15,411 nucleotides of DNA from an uncultured Angelakisella sp. (GCA_947564495.1 CANOCD010000003.1:1-15411); one strand, 5' to 3'. Positions 1 through 7,732 are shown, counted from the first letter of the stretch. Program-made: numbers and translations. Notes: generated from the sequence alone by a model not told the origin.

Positions 1-429
1 CACCAGGACAAGCCCGTCATGATCAAGCGGGGCATGTCCGCCACCTTCGAGGAGTGGCTGATGAGCGCCGAGTACGTCATGGCCAGCGGAAACGAGCATG
101 TGATCCTCTGCGAGCGGGGCATCCGCACCTTCGAGAGCTACACCCGCAACACCCTGGACCTGGCGGCCATCCCTGTCCTGCGCAAGCTGACCCACCTGCC
201 CATCATCGTGGACCCCAGCCACGCCACCGGAAAATACTGGCTGGTGGAGCCCCTGGCCATGGGGGCGGTGGCCACCGGGGCGGACGGTCTCCAGATCGAG
301 GTCCACAACGACCCCGCCCACGCCCTGTGCGACGGCCCCCAGTCCCTGAAGCCAGAGGCCTTTGATCCTCTGGCCAGGAAGCTGCTGGCCCTGCACGCTA
401 CCATTAAAGGTATGGAGGGGCAGGCATGA
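1..429 (+). CDS. aroF: DAHP synthase (type I-beta, AroF/AroG family), C-terminal part; 5' end outside window
   Basis: This is the C-terminal part of 3-deoxy-D-arabino-heptulosonate-7-phosphate synthase, which condenses PEP and erythrose-4-phosphate as the first step of the shikimate pathway. The frame is open from base 1, so the gene is cut by the window edge. Family hallmarks are present: [12 protein letters not shown], then [16 protein letters not shown], then [10 protein letters not shown], then [10 protein letters not shown] and DGPQSL. These are the substrate- and metal-binding strands of the TIM barrel in the class that includes the Thermotoga and Bacillus enzymes. No ACT or chorismate mutase domain follows the barrel. 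If there is a regulatory domain it would be N-terminal, as in Thermotoga, and outside the window. The stop shares ATGA with the tyrA start (4-bp overlap), which suggests translational coupling. Family assignment is very secure; the N-terminus cannot be judged. Confidence 0.96.
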   Translation, partial: HQDKPVMIKRGMSATFEEWLMSAEYVMASGNEHVILCERGIRTFESYTRNTLDLAAIPVLRKLTHLPIIVDPSHATGKYWLVEPLAMGAVATGADGLQIEVHNDPAHALCDGPQSLKPEAFDPLARKLLALHATIKGMEGQA

Positions 430-1262
430 GGGTAGGCATTGTCGGCCTGGGCCTGATGGGCGGGTCCATGGCCAAGAGCATCAAAAACCGCACCGGACAC
501 ACGGTATACGGCATCGACCTGGACCAGGAGACCATGATGCTGGCCCGGATGTGCGGGGCCATCGACGGCCCGCTGAATGAGGAGACCCTGCCCCAGTGCG
601 ATTTGATTCTGGTGGCCATCCGGCCCCAGGCCGCCGTGGACTGGGTGCGGGAGCACGCCCCGCAGATCGGCAAGTCCGCCATTCTGGTGGACCTGTGCGG
701 CGTCAAGCGGGTAGTGGTAGAGCAGCTGGCCCCTATCGCGGCGGAGCACGGCTTCGCCTACATCGGCGGCCACCCCATGGCAGGGAAGGAACGGGGCGGG
801 TTCACCTCCTCCACCGATGACCTGTATGTGGGGGCTTCCATGATCCTCACCCCCGACAAGCGCACCGACATGAAGCTGCTGGAGACCCTGCAAGCCTTTT
901 TCCTGGACGTGGGCTTTGCCAAGCTCACCTTCTCCCAGCCCGAGGAGCACGACCGGATCATCGCCTTCACCTCCCAGCTGGCCCACATCGTCTCCAGCGC
1001 CTATGTCAAATCCCCCGAGGCCCAGCGGCGGCGGGGATTTTCGGCGGGGAGCTTCCGGGATATGACCCGGGTGGCCCGCCTGGACGAGGATATGTGGACC
1101 GAGCTGTTTTTGGACGACGCCGACTTTCTCACCAAGGAGCTGGGGGTCCTCATCGCCCACCTGGAGGAGTACCGGGAGGCCCTGGAGGCCCGGGACGAGA
1201 AGCGGCTCCACGACCTGCTGAAAGAGGGCCGGGAGCTAAAGGCTTCTGCCGGCGGTAACTAA
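426..1262 (+). CDS. tyrA: Prephenate dehydrogenase
   Basis: Oxidatively decarboxylates prephenate to 4-hydroxyphenylpyruvate, committing it to tyrosine. The 278-aa protein opens with a Rossmann dinucleotide fold ([12 protein letters not shown], residues 3-14). An acidic DLD at 31-33 after beta-2 favours NAD over NADP. The catalytic-His motif [13 protein letters not shown] (His116) and the C-terminal [15 protein letters not shown] motif match TyrA enzymes. The protein ends after the helical dimerisation domain. Unlike Bacillus TyrA (about 370 aa), it has no C-terminal ACT domain, so feedback by tyrosine would need another mechanism. The ATG at 426 overlaps the aroF stop and follows GGAGGGG (414-420) with a 5-nt spacer, so the start is well supported. 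A 218-bp spacer separates it from aroB. Confidence 0.95.
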   Translation: MRVGIVGLGLMGGSMAKSIKNRTGHTVYGIDLDQETMMLARMCGAIDGPLNEETLPQCDLILVAIRPQAAVDWVREHAPQIGKSAILVDLCGVKRVVVEQLAPIAAEHGFAYIGGHPMAGKERGGFTSSTDDLYVGASMILTPDKRTDMKLLETLQAFFLDVGFAKLTFSQPEEHDRIIAFTSQLAHIVSSAYVKSPEAQRRRGFSAGSFRDMTRVARLDEDMWTELFLDDADFLTKELGVLIAHLEEYREALEARDEKRLHDLLKEGRELKASAGGN

Positions 1263-1480
1263 GCGGGCCGGCGCCCGCTGGCCCTCCCTACCTAGGCCGG
1301 CCCAGGGGCCGGAGCCAAACCCTACCCGGGCCTTCGGCCCTTGACGCTGTGTTGAAGCCTGGTTTCTGCCTGGAGTCATAAACAGCAAATGGCGGGACGC
1401 TGTAGCCAGTCTTTGCCAGGCTCTGCAAGGCGAATTTCCCACTGAAACCCAACCGGTTTTTACCGGAAAGGAGTGTTCCT
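1263..1480. other. Hairpin-rich 218-bp intergenic segment between tyrA and aroB
   Basis: The only long gap inside an otherwise tightly packed operon. Visible short inverted repeats: AGCGGGC/GCCCGCT (1262-1268 with 1273-1279, loop CGGC); CCGGCC/GGCCGG (1297-1302 with 1307-1312, loop CAGG); GGGCC/GGCCC (1328-1332 with 1336-1340, loop TTC); and CCGGT/ACCGG (1453-1457 with 1462-1466, loop TTTT), the last directly abutting the aroB Shine-Dalgarno AAAGGAG (1467-1473). None is followed by a T-run, so none looks like an intrinsic terminator. The middle part (about 1341-1450) is less GC-rich than the genes. Candidates are a dispersed intergenic repeat, an mRNA-processing or stability element, or an aroB translation control hairpin. 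No convincing sigma-A promoter was seen. Confidence 0.4.
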
Positions 1481-2560
1481 ATGACTGACCCCATTCAGAC
1501 CATCCCCGTCCGCACCACGCCGGGGTACACCGTCGCCATCGGGCCGGGGCTGCTGGACCAGTGCGGCCGGCGGCTCCGGGAGGTCCTCTCCCCCTGCCGG
1601 GTGGCCGTCATCACCGACAGCAACGTGGGGCCCCTCTACCTGGACCGGGCCCGGGCCAGCCTGGAGGAGGCGGGCTTCGACGTCTGCTCCTTCACCTTCC
1701 CCGCCGGGGAGGGGAGCAAAAACCTGGGGACCCTCTCCCGGATGCTGGAGTTTCTGGCGGAGGAGCGGCTGACCCGTGTTGACTGCGTGGCCGCCCTGGG
1801 GGGCGGGGTCACCGGGGATATGGCCGGGCTGGCCGCCGCCCTCTACCTCCGGGGGGTGCGGTATATCCAGCTGCCCACCTCCCTCCTGGCGGCGGTGGAT
1901 TCCTCGGTGGGTGGCAAGACCGCCGTGGACCTCTCCGCCGGGAAGAACCTGGCCGGGGCCTTTCTCCAGCCTGCCGCCGTCCTCTGCGACACCGATTGTC
2001 TCGGCACCCTCACCCCGGAATACTTTGCCGACGGCGCCGCCGAGGCCATCAAGACCGGGGTCCTCTGCGAGGAGAGCCTGTTCGCCCTCTTTGAGGAGGG
2101 CAAGGCCGCCCCGGGGAGCGACGCTCTCCCCCGGGTCATCGCCCGGTGCGTGGCCTACAAGGCCGGGGTGGTGGAACGGGACGAGAAGGAGCAGGGGGAG
2201 CGAAAGCTCCTCAACCTGGGGCACACGGCGGGGCACGCCATTGAAAAATGCAGCGGCTTTGCCATCCCCCACGGCCACGCCGTGGCGGCGGGGATGGGGG
2301 TCATCGCCCGGGCCGCCGAAGTCCTGGGCTGGGCCAAGGAGCCGCTGGCGGACCGGATCGCCGCCTGCCTTGCCAGGAACGGCCTCCCCGCCGGGACCGA
2401 CTTTTCCCCGGAGGAGCTGGCCCGGGCCGCCCTTTCGGACAAGAAGCGGGCCGGGGATACCATCACCCTGGTGGTGCCGGAACGGATCGGACACTGTGTC
2501 CTGAAAAAGCTGCCGGTGGCGGAGCTGCTCCCCGTCATCCGGGCGGGGATGGGGAGGTAG
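1481..2560 (+). CDS. aroB: 3-dehydroquinate synthase
   Basis: Converts DAHP to 3-dehydroquinate, the second shikimate-pathway step, using NAD+ and a divalent metal. The 359-aa length is typical. Conserved elements in order: PAGEGSK (74-80); GGGVTGD (107-113, NAD-binding); the LPTSLLAAVDSSVGGKT stretch (131-147, with Lys146); GKN (Lys155); AEAIKTG (Glu188, predicted metal ligand); LGHTAGHAIE (His248, metal ligand); and HGHAVAAGM (His264, metal ligand). ATG 1481 follows AAAGGAG (1467-1473) with a 7-nt spacer. A CCGGT-TTTT-ACCGG hairpin sits immediately 5' of that site. The gene ends 4 bp before aroA, and its last codons carry the aroA ribosome binding site. No missing active-site residue was noticed. 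Confidence 0.97.
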   Translation: MTDPIQTIPVRTTPGYTVAIGPGLLDQCGRRLREVLSPCRVAVITDSNVGPLYLDRARASLEEAGFDVCSFTFPAGEGSKNLGTLSRMLEFLAEERLTRVDCVAALGGGVTGDMAGLAAALYLRGVRYIQLPTSLLAAVDSSVGGKTAVDLSAGKNLAGAFLQPAAVLCDTDCLGTLTPEYFADGAAEAIKTGVLCEESLFALFEEGKAAPGSDALPRVIARCVAYKAGVVERDEKEQGERKLLNLGHTAGHAIEKCSGFAIPHGHAVAAGMGVIARAAEVLGWAKEPLADRIAACLARNGLPAGTDFSPEELARAALSDKKRAGDTITLVVPERIGHCVLKKLPVAELLPVIRAGMGR

Positions 2561-2564
2561 GCCC

Positions 2565-3791
2565 ATGGATGTTCGCATCACGCCGAAAAAGCTGGCGGGG
2601 AGGGTGACGCCCCCCTCCAGCAAGTCCATGACCCACCGGGCCATCCTAGCCGCCGCCCTCTCCCAGGGGGTCAGCACCCTGCGGAACGTCTCCTTCTCCC
2701 AGGACATCCGGGCCACCCTGGACTGCGTCAGCAGCCTCTACTGCCACTGGGAGGAACCGGAGCCCGGGGTCCTCTCTGTCCGGGGCATCCTGGGCCGGGA
2801 GTGGGACCCGGCGGGCCTGCCCTCCTTCGATTGCGGGGAGTCCGGCTCCACCCTGCGGTTCCTCATCCCCATCGCCTTGGCCCTGGCGGGGGGCGGGCGG
2901 TTCACCGGCCGGGGGCGGCTCATGGAGCGGCCCCAGAAGCCCTACTTCGACCTTTTTGACCAGAAGGGCATCTTCTGGGAACAGAAGGACGGCGTTCTCA
3001 CCGTGGCCAGGGACCTGGCCCCGGGGGAGTTCCCCCTGCCGGGGAACGTCTCCAGCCAGTTCGTCACCGGGCTGCTCTACGCCCTCCCCCTCCTGGACGG
3101 CGACTCCCGGATCGTCCTGACCACCCCCCTGGAATCGGCGGGGTATGTGGAACTGACCCTGGAGGTCCTCTCCGCCTTTGGGATACAGGTCGAGAACCGG
3201 GGCCTCCGGGAATTTCTCGTCCCCGGGGGACAACAGGGCCAGGCCCGGGAGCTGACCATGGAGGGGGACTGGTCCCAGGGGGCCTTCTGGTACGCCGCCA
3301 AGGCCCTGGGGAACCAGGTGGAGATTTTGGGCCTCCGGGAGGATTCCACCCAGGGGGACCGGGTGGCGGCGGAGCACTTCGTCCGCCTTTGCGGGGAGGG
3401 GGAGGTGGAGATCGACCTTTCCGGCTGCCCCGACCTGCTGCCTCCCCTGGCGGTGATGGCGGCGGGGCGGAAGGGCACCACCCGCTTTACCGGGGCGGCC
3501 CGGCTCCGCCTCAAGGAGAGCGACCGCCTTGCCACCGTCCACGCCCTGCTCTCTGCCCTGGGCTGCTCGGCGGAGGAGGGCCCCGATTCCCTCATCGTCC
3601 ACGGCGGCGGGCCCCTTTCCGGGGGGACGGTGGACGGGGCCAACGACCACCGTATCGTCATGGCCGCCGCCGTGGCCGCCACCGCCTGCCAGGGGCCGGT
3701 GACCATCCTGGGGGCCCAGGCGGTGGAAAAATCCTACCCCGACTTCTGGCAAGATTACCAAGCCCTGGGAGGTGTTGTGGATGTCCTCTGA
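2565..3791 (+). CDS. aroA: 3-phosphoshikimate 1-carboxyvinyltransferase (EPSP synthase)
   Basis: Joins shikimate-3-phosphate and PEP to give EPSP, the sixth shikimate step. The 408-aa protein is slightly shorter than E. coli AroA (427). Motifs: SSKSMTHR (18-25, with PEP/S3P-binding Lys20 and Arg25); DCGESGSTLRF (89-99); RPQKPY; SSQFVTGLL; KESDRL with the catalytic acidic residue; NDHRIVMA; and EKSYPDFW at the C-terminus. The PEP/glyphosate loop reads GESGSTLRF where class I enzymes read GNAGTAMRP. The Gly is kept, but Thr97 and Pro101 (E. coli numbering) correspond to Ser95 and Phe99. Insertion of the fold as two inverse alpha/beta domains is assumed from family. ATG 2565 is preceded by GGGGAGG (2551-2557) inside the end of aroB. 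The 3' end overlaps aroC by 11 bp. Confidence 0.96.
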   Translation: MDVRITPKKLAGRVTPPSSKSMTHRAILAAALSQGVSTLRNVSFSQDIRATLDCVSSLYCHWEEPEPGVLSVRGILGREWDPAGLPSFDCGESGSTLRFLIPIALALAGGGRFTGRGRLMERPQKPYFDLFDQKGIFWEQKDGVLTVARDLAPGEFPLPGNVSSQFVTGLLYALPLLDGDSRIVLTTPLESAGYVELTLEVLSAFGIQVENRGLREFLVPGGQQGQARELTMEGDWSQGAFWYAAKALGNQVEILGLREDSTQGDRVAAEHFVRLCGEGEVEIDLSGCPDLLPPLAVMAAGRKGTTRFTGAARLRLKESDRLATVHALLSALGCSAEEGPDSLIVHGGGPLSGGTVDGANDHRIVMAAAVAATACQGPVTILGAQAVEKSYPDFWQDYQALGGVVDVL

Positions 3792-4872
3792 GTTCGGAAA
3801 ACTGCTCCGGGTGTCGGTGTTCGGCCAGTCCCACGGCAGGGCCATCGGGGTGGTGATGGACGGCCTCCCCGCCGGAGAGGCCATCGACCAGGAGGAGCTG
3901 CTGGCCTTTCTGGACCGGCGCAAGCCCGGGAAAAGCCCCCTCTCCACCGCCAGGAAGGAGGCCGACCTGCCGGTATTCCTCTCCGGGCTGGAAAACGGGG
4001 TGACCTGCGGCTCCCCCCTCTGCGCCGTCATCCAGAACGGCGACCAGCACAGCGGGGATTACAAGGCCCTGGAGCAGAAGCCCCGCCCCGGCCACGCCGA
4101 CTACACCGCCTATGTCAAATGGAGCGGCCAGGCGGATATGCGGGGGGGCGGCCATTTCTCCGGGCGGCTCACCGCCCCCCTCTGCGTCGCCGGGGGGATC
4201 GCCAAGCAGATATTGGCCCGGCGGGGGGTGTACGTGGGGGCCCACCTGGACCACATCGGCTGCCTCTACGACCAGTCCTTCCCCCTCCACCCTGCCCCGG
4301 AGCTGTTCGCCGCCATCGCCGCAAAGCCCTTCCCCGTCATCGACGACCAGGCGGGGGAGCGGATGCAGGCGGAGATCCTCCGGGCCAGGGAGGCCCGGGA
4401 TTCCCTGGGCGGAGCCATCCAGTGCGCCGCCATCGGCCTCCCAGCCGGCCTGGGGGACCCCATGTTCGACGGGGTGGAGAACCGCCTGGCCGCCGCCCTC
4501 TTTGGCATCCCCGCCGTAAAGGGAGTGGAGTTCGGCGCGGGCTTTTCGGCGGCGAAGCTCTCCGGCTCGGAGAACAACGACCCCTTCCTTTTGAAGGACG
4601 GGGCGGTGGTCACCGAGTCCAACCACGCCGGGGGCATCCTGGGGGGCATCACCACCGGTATGCCTTTGACCCTGCGGGTGGCCATAAAGCCTACCCCATC
4701 CATCGCCAGACCCCAGAAAACGGTGGACCTCGGGACGATGGAGGAAACCGAGCTGACCATCCAAGGCCGCCACGACCCCTGCATCGCCCACCGGGCGGTG
4801 CCGGTCATCGAAGCTGTGACAGCCACCGTGCTGTTAGACTTACTATTGGAGGGTAATCATGGAACTTTCTGA
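3781..4872 (+). CDS. aroC: Chorismate synthase
   Basis: Converts EPSP to chorismate with reduced FMN, the last common step. The 363-aa length is normal. The N-terminal signature reads GQSHG (His18) rather than the common GESHG. RPGHADYTAYVKWSG is present, as are GVEFGAGFSAAKLSGSE, SNHAGGILGGITTGMP, KPTPSI, and HDPCIAHRAVP near the C-terminus. The FMN/EPSP segment reads DMRGGGHFSGRLTA instead of the usual RGGGRSSARETA, a divergent subtype. I chose ATG 3781 over an in-frame GTG at 3772. GGGAGGT (3767-3773) gives the ATG a 7-nt spacer, whereas the GTG would overlap the ribosome binding site. The gene overlaps aroA by 11 bp and pheA by 14 bp. No flavin reductase gene is nearby. Confidence 0.96.
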   Translation: MSSEFGKLLRVSVFGQSHGRAIGVVMDGLPAGEAIDQEELLAFLDRRKPGKSPLSTARKEADLPVFLSGLENGVTCGSPLCAVIQNGDQHSGDYKALEQKPRPGHADYTAYVKWSGQADMRGGGHFSGRLTAPLCVAGGIAKQILARRGVYVGAHLDHIGCLYDQSFPLHPAPELFAAIAAKPFPVIDDQAGERMQAEILRAREARDSLGGAIQCAAIGLPAGLGDPMFDGVENRLAAALFGIPAVKGVEFGAGFSAAKLSGSENNDPFLLKDGAVVTESNHAGGILGGITTGMPLTLRVAIKPTPSIARPQKTVDLGTMEETELTIQGRHDPCIAHRAVPVIEAVTATVLLDLLLEGNHGTF

Positions 4873-5995
4873 AATCCGCAAAAAGATCGACGCCGTAGAC
4901 GACCAGCTGCTGGACCTCTTCCTGGAGCGGATGGCCCTGAGCGAGGCGGTGGCCGACTACAAGAACCAGCACAGCCTCCCCATCCTCAACAAGGGGCGGG
5001 AGCGGGAAATTCTGGCCAAGGTGACCCAGCGGGCCGGGGATAAGGAGCGGTACGCCTACCACCTCTACTCCACCCTCTTCGAGCTGGCCCGGTCCCGCCA
5101 GGCGGAGCTCATCAACGCCCCCACCAAGGTGGGGGCCCGGGTGGAGGCCGCCCTGGCCGCCGGGGGGCCCATCTTCCCCCAGACCGGGATGGTGGCCTGC
5201 CAGGGGGTGGAGGGGGCCAACTCCCAGGTGGCCTGCGACCGCCTCTTCCCCCGGGGGAACATCGTCTATGTCAAGAGCTTCGAGGCGGTGGCCTCCGCTG
5301 TGGGCTCCGGGCTCTGCAAGTTCGGGGTGCTGCCCATCGAGAACAGCTCCAACGGCTCGGTCCGGGCGGTCTACCAGCTTTTGCAGGAGCGGGGGCTTTC
5401 GGTGGTGCGCTCCACCCGGCTCTGCATCCGCCACGAGCTGCTGGCCCTCCCCGGGGTCAAGCAGGAGGAGATCACCGAGATCTACTCCCACGAGCAGGCT
5501 ATCGGCCAGTGCTCCAAGTTCCTTGGGGGGCTTAAAGATGTTCGGGTCATCCCCTGCGGCAACACCGCCCTGGCCGCCAAGCAGGTGGCGGAAAGCGGCA
5601 GCCGGACCGCCGCCGCCATCTCCTCCCACCCCTGCGCCGCCCTCTACGGCCTGGAGTGCGTAAACGGCAGCATCCAGGACAGCGACAACAACTACACCCG
5701 GTTCATCTGCGTGGCCAAGGACCCGGTGATCTACGCCGGGGCCAACCGGATCAGCCTCATCGTGGCCTTCGACAACCGCCCCGGGGCCCTTTACGAGTTC
5801 CTTTCCAAGGCGGCGGCCCTGGACATCAACCTCACCAAGCTGGAATCCTGCCCGGTGGCCGGGAGCGACTTCGAGTTCCTCTTCTTCCTGGAGCTGGAGG
5901 CTTCGGTCCAGGACCCCAGCGTCCTTGCCATGCTGGAGGAGATGGAGCGCAGCTGCGCCCAGTTCCAGTTCCTGGGCAGCTACGCAGAGGTATAA
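4859..5995 (+). CDS. pheA: Bifunctional chorismate mutase / prephenate dehydratase (P-protein)
   Basis: Rearranges chorismate to prephenate and dehydrates it to phenylpyruvate for phenylalanine. Three domains in 378 aa. An AroQ-type chorismate mutase helix bundle spans about 1-90, with Arg7, Arg24, Lys35 and GREREIL near 46-52. Prephenate dehydratase spans about 105-290, with VACQGVEGANSQ, FGVLPIENSSNGSV, the SHEQAIGQC region and the catalytic NNYTRF with TRF at 280-282. An ACT domain spans about 298-375, with RPGAL near 307-311 and LESCP at 328-332. The Phe-binding ESRP motif of E. coli-type enzymes is ESCP here. ATG 4859 follows GGAGGG (4848-4853) with a 5-nt spacer and overlaps aroC by 14 bp. 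It supplies prephenate to TyrA as well. Domain calls are secure; allosteric behaviour is inferred. Confidence 0.95.
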   Translation: MELSEIRKKIDAVDDQLLDLFLERMALSEAVADYKNQHSLPILNKGREREILAKVTQRAGDKERYAYHLYSTLFELARSRQAELINAPTKVGARVEAALAAGGPIFPQTGMVACQGVEGANSQVACDRLFPRGNIVYVKSFEAVASAVGSGLCKFGVLPIENSSNGSVRAVYQLLQERGLSVVRSTRLCIRHELLALPGVKQEEITEIYSHEQAIGQCSKFLGGLKDVRVIPCGNTALAAKQVAESGSRTAAAISSHPCAALYGLECVNGSIQDSDNNYTRFICVAKDPVIYAGANRISLIVAFDNRPGALYEFLSKAAALDINLTKLESCPVAGSDFEFLFFLELEASVQDPSVLAMLEEMERSCAQFQFLGSYAEV

Positions 5996-5999
5996 CAAG

Positions 6000-7256
6000 A
6001 TGGAGGAGAAGGTCTTTGGCCTCCTGGGCCGCAAGCTGGGCCACAGCTGGTCGGTCCCCATCCACCGGGCCCTGGGCTGCGAAGGGTACCGCCTCATCGA
6101 GGTGGAACCGGAACAGCTCCCCGCCTTTCTGGCCCGGGGGGACATCGGGGGCCTCAACGTCACCATCCCCTACAAGCGGGAGGTGATCCCCTACTGCGCC
6201 GCCTTGGACCAGGGGGCGGAGGCCATCGGCAGCGTCAACACCCTGGTCCCCGGCCCGGACGGCAAGCTCCGGGGGTACAACACCGATCTCGCCGGGTTTC
6301 TGACCATGGCCCGGCGGGCGGGGGTGGATTTCGCCGGGAAGAAGGTCCTGGTCCTGGGCAGCGGGGGGGCCTCCCTCACCGTCCAGGCCGCCGCCAGGAT
6401 GGAGAAGGCCCGGGAGGTGGTGGTCATCTCCCGAAACGGCCCGGACAACTACCAGAACCTTGACCGCCACCGGGACGCCGAAATTCTGGTCAACGCCACC
6501 CCGGTGGGGATGTGGCCCCGGATGGACGCAAGCCCGGTGGACCTGGACCGGCTGCCGGGGCTGACGGCGGCGCTGGACCTCATCTACAACCCCCTGCGGA
6601 CCCGGCTGCTCCTCCAGGGGGAGGAGCGGGGGCTCCGCTGCTCCGGGGGGCTGCCCATGCTGGTGGAACAGGCCGCCGCTGCGGAAGAACTCTTTTTCGG
6701 CAGGACTGTCCCCCGGGACAAGACCGAGGCCATCCTGGCCGGGCTCTGGCAGGACCGGGCCAACCTGGTCTTGGTGGGGATGCCCGGCTGCGGCAAGACC
6801 ACCGTGGGCCGGGAGCTCTCCCGGCTGACAGGCCGGGCCCTCCTGGACCTGGACGCCGAGATCGTCCGCCGGGCGGGGAAGCCCATCCCGGACATCTTCC
6901 GGGGGGAGGGGGAAGCCGCCTTCCGGGACCTGGAGAGCCGGGTCCTGGCGGAGGTGACCTCGGACCGGAACGGCTGGATCATCGCCACCGGGGGCGGGGC
7001 GGTCCTCCGGGCCGAGAACCGGGAGGCCATGCGCCGGACCGGGCGGGTCTGCTTCCTTCGCCGGGAGCTGGAGCTTCTCCCCACCGACGGGCGGCCCCTG
7101 TCCCAGGCCGGGAGCCTGGAGGAGATGTACCGCCGGCGGCTGCCCCTCTACCAGCAGGCCGCCGACTTCCAGGTGGAAAACCAGGGCAGTCCCCAGGAGA
7201 CAGCCCAAGAGATATGGAGGGATCACTGTGCGTATTCTGGTCATCAACGGCCCTAA
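6000..7256 (+). CDS. aroE/aroK: Fused shikimate dehydrogenase - shikimate kinase (AroE-AroK)
   Basis: One 418-aa reading frame carries two consecutive shikimate-pathway enzymes. Residues 1-about 240 are AroE: GRKLGHSWSVPIH (10-22), NVTIPYK with catalytic Lys59, GSVNTLV (77-83), GYNTD with Asp96, LGSGGAS (119-125, NADP-binding), NATPVGM (165-171), DLIYNP and GLPMLVEQ. Residues about 254-410 are AroK: Walker A GMPGCGKTT (260-268), LDLD (282-285), IFRGEGEAAFRD with Arg309, ATGGG (329-333), GRPLS with Arg365 and RRRLPLYQQAA. All key residues of both enzymes are present, so both halves are probably active, reducing dehydroshikimate and then phosphorylating shikimate. ATG 6000 lies 4 bp after pheA. 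An in-frame upstream ATG at 5925 is rejected because it lies inside pheA. The only ribosome-binding-site-like match is a modest GAGG (5987-5990). The 3' end overlaps aroQ by 29 bp. Confidence 0.94.
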   Translation: MEEKVFGLLGRKLGHSWSVPIHRALGCEGYRLIEVEPEQLPAFLARGDIGGLNVTIPYKREVIPYCAALDQGAEAIGSVNTLVPGPDGKLRGYNTDLAGFLTMARRAGVDFAGKKVLVLGSGGASLTVQAAARMEKAREVVVISRNGPDNYQNLDRHRDAEILVNATPVGMWPRMDASPVDLDRLPGLTAALDLIYNPLRTRLLLQGEERGLRCSGGLPMLVEQAAAAEELFFGRTVPRDKTEAILAGLWQDRANLVLVGMPGCGKTTVGRELSRLTGRALLDLDAEIVRRAGKPIPDIFRGEGEAAFRDLESRVLAEVTSDRNGWIIATGGGAVLRAENREAMRRTGRVCFLRRELELLPTDGRPLSQAGSLEEMYRRRLPLYQQAADFQVENQGSPQETAQEIWRDHCAYSGHQRP

Positions 7257-7662
7257 CATGAACCTGCTGGGGGTCCGCCAGCCCGACATCTACGGAAAAG
7301 CCACCTACGAGGACCTGCTGACTATGGTCCAGGAGGAGGCCCGGCGGCTGGGGGTGGAGGTGGAATTCTTCCAGTCCAACCACGAGGGGGCCCTGGTGGA
7401 CGCCATCCAGAAGGCTTACTTCCAGAAGGTGGACGGCATCGTCATCAACCCGGCTGCCTACACTCACACCAGCGTGGCCCTGCTGGACGCTGTCAAGGCG
7501 GTGGGCATCCCCACGGTGGAGGTCCACGTCTCCGACCCCGACACCCGGGAGGAGTTCCGCCATGTCTCCTACATCCGGGCCGCCTGCGTGGCCACCATCC
7601 GGGGCCACGGGCTGGAGGGGTATCTGGAGGCCCTGCGGCTGCTGGCAGGGAAGAAAGAGTGA
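7228..7662 (+). CDS. aroQ: 3-dehydroquinate dehydratase, type II
   Basis: Dehydrates 3-dehydroquinate to 3-dehydroshikimate, the third shikimate step. The 144-aa size and the motifs are those of the dodecameric type II enzymes and not the Schiff-base type I enzyme AroD. NGPNMNLLG is at 7-15 and the catalytic Tyr22 is in IYG. FFQSNHEGALVD and INPAAYTHTS (Asn74) follow. VEVHVSDPDTREEFRH carries catalytic His100 and a substrate-binding Arg, and IRGHGLEGY is near the end. The GTG start at 7228 is fixed by GGAGGG (7216-7221) with a 6-nt spacer and by the N-terminal motif. It overlaps the 3' end of aroE/aroK. It is the last recognisable gene of the aromatic operon; no terminator follows directly. 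Confidence 0.96.
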   Translation: MRILVINGPNMNLLGVRQPDIYGKATYEDLLTMVQEEARRLGVEVEFFQSNHEGALVDAIQKAYFQKVDGIVINPAAYTHTSVALLDAVKAVGIPTVEVHVSDPDTREEFRHVSYIRAACVATIRGHGLEGYLEALRLLAGKKE

Positions 7663-7732
7663 CAGCGGGCCATCCCCTTTGTGCCGATGCCCTCGCCGGG
7701 AACGCCACAAAACAGGAAGGCGGTGATGCCTC

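Noticed and set aside
138..1211. Long antisense open frames opposite the aromatic genes (also 1460-2716, 2646-4031, 4805-6166 and 5832-7289 on the minus strand)
   Set aside because: They lie opposite strongly conserved genes, have low-complexity Gly/Pro/Arg/His-rich translations and no ribosome binding sites. This is expected in GC-rich DNA.
1262..1279. Hairpin at the tyrA stop codon as a terminator
   Set aside because: A good 7-bp stem, but followed by GGCCCTCCC and not a T-run.
1236..1494. Two small minus-strand open frames in the tyrA-aroB gap
   Set aside because: No Shine-Dalgarno, and they run into both flanking genes. The hairpins explain the region better. They may still be a conserved repeat.
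3772..3780. GTG at 3772 as the aroC start
   Set aside because: It overlaps the ribosome binding site GGGAGGT. ATG 3781 has correct spacing and fits the family N-terminus.
5925..5999. Upstream in-frame ATG as the aroE/aroK start
   Set aside because: It would add 25 residues encoded within the pheA ACT domain, with no family similarity. ATG 6000 starts directly at the AroE fold.
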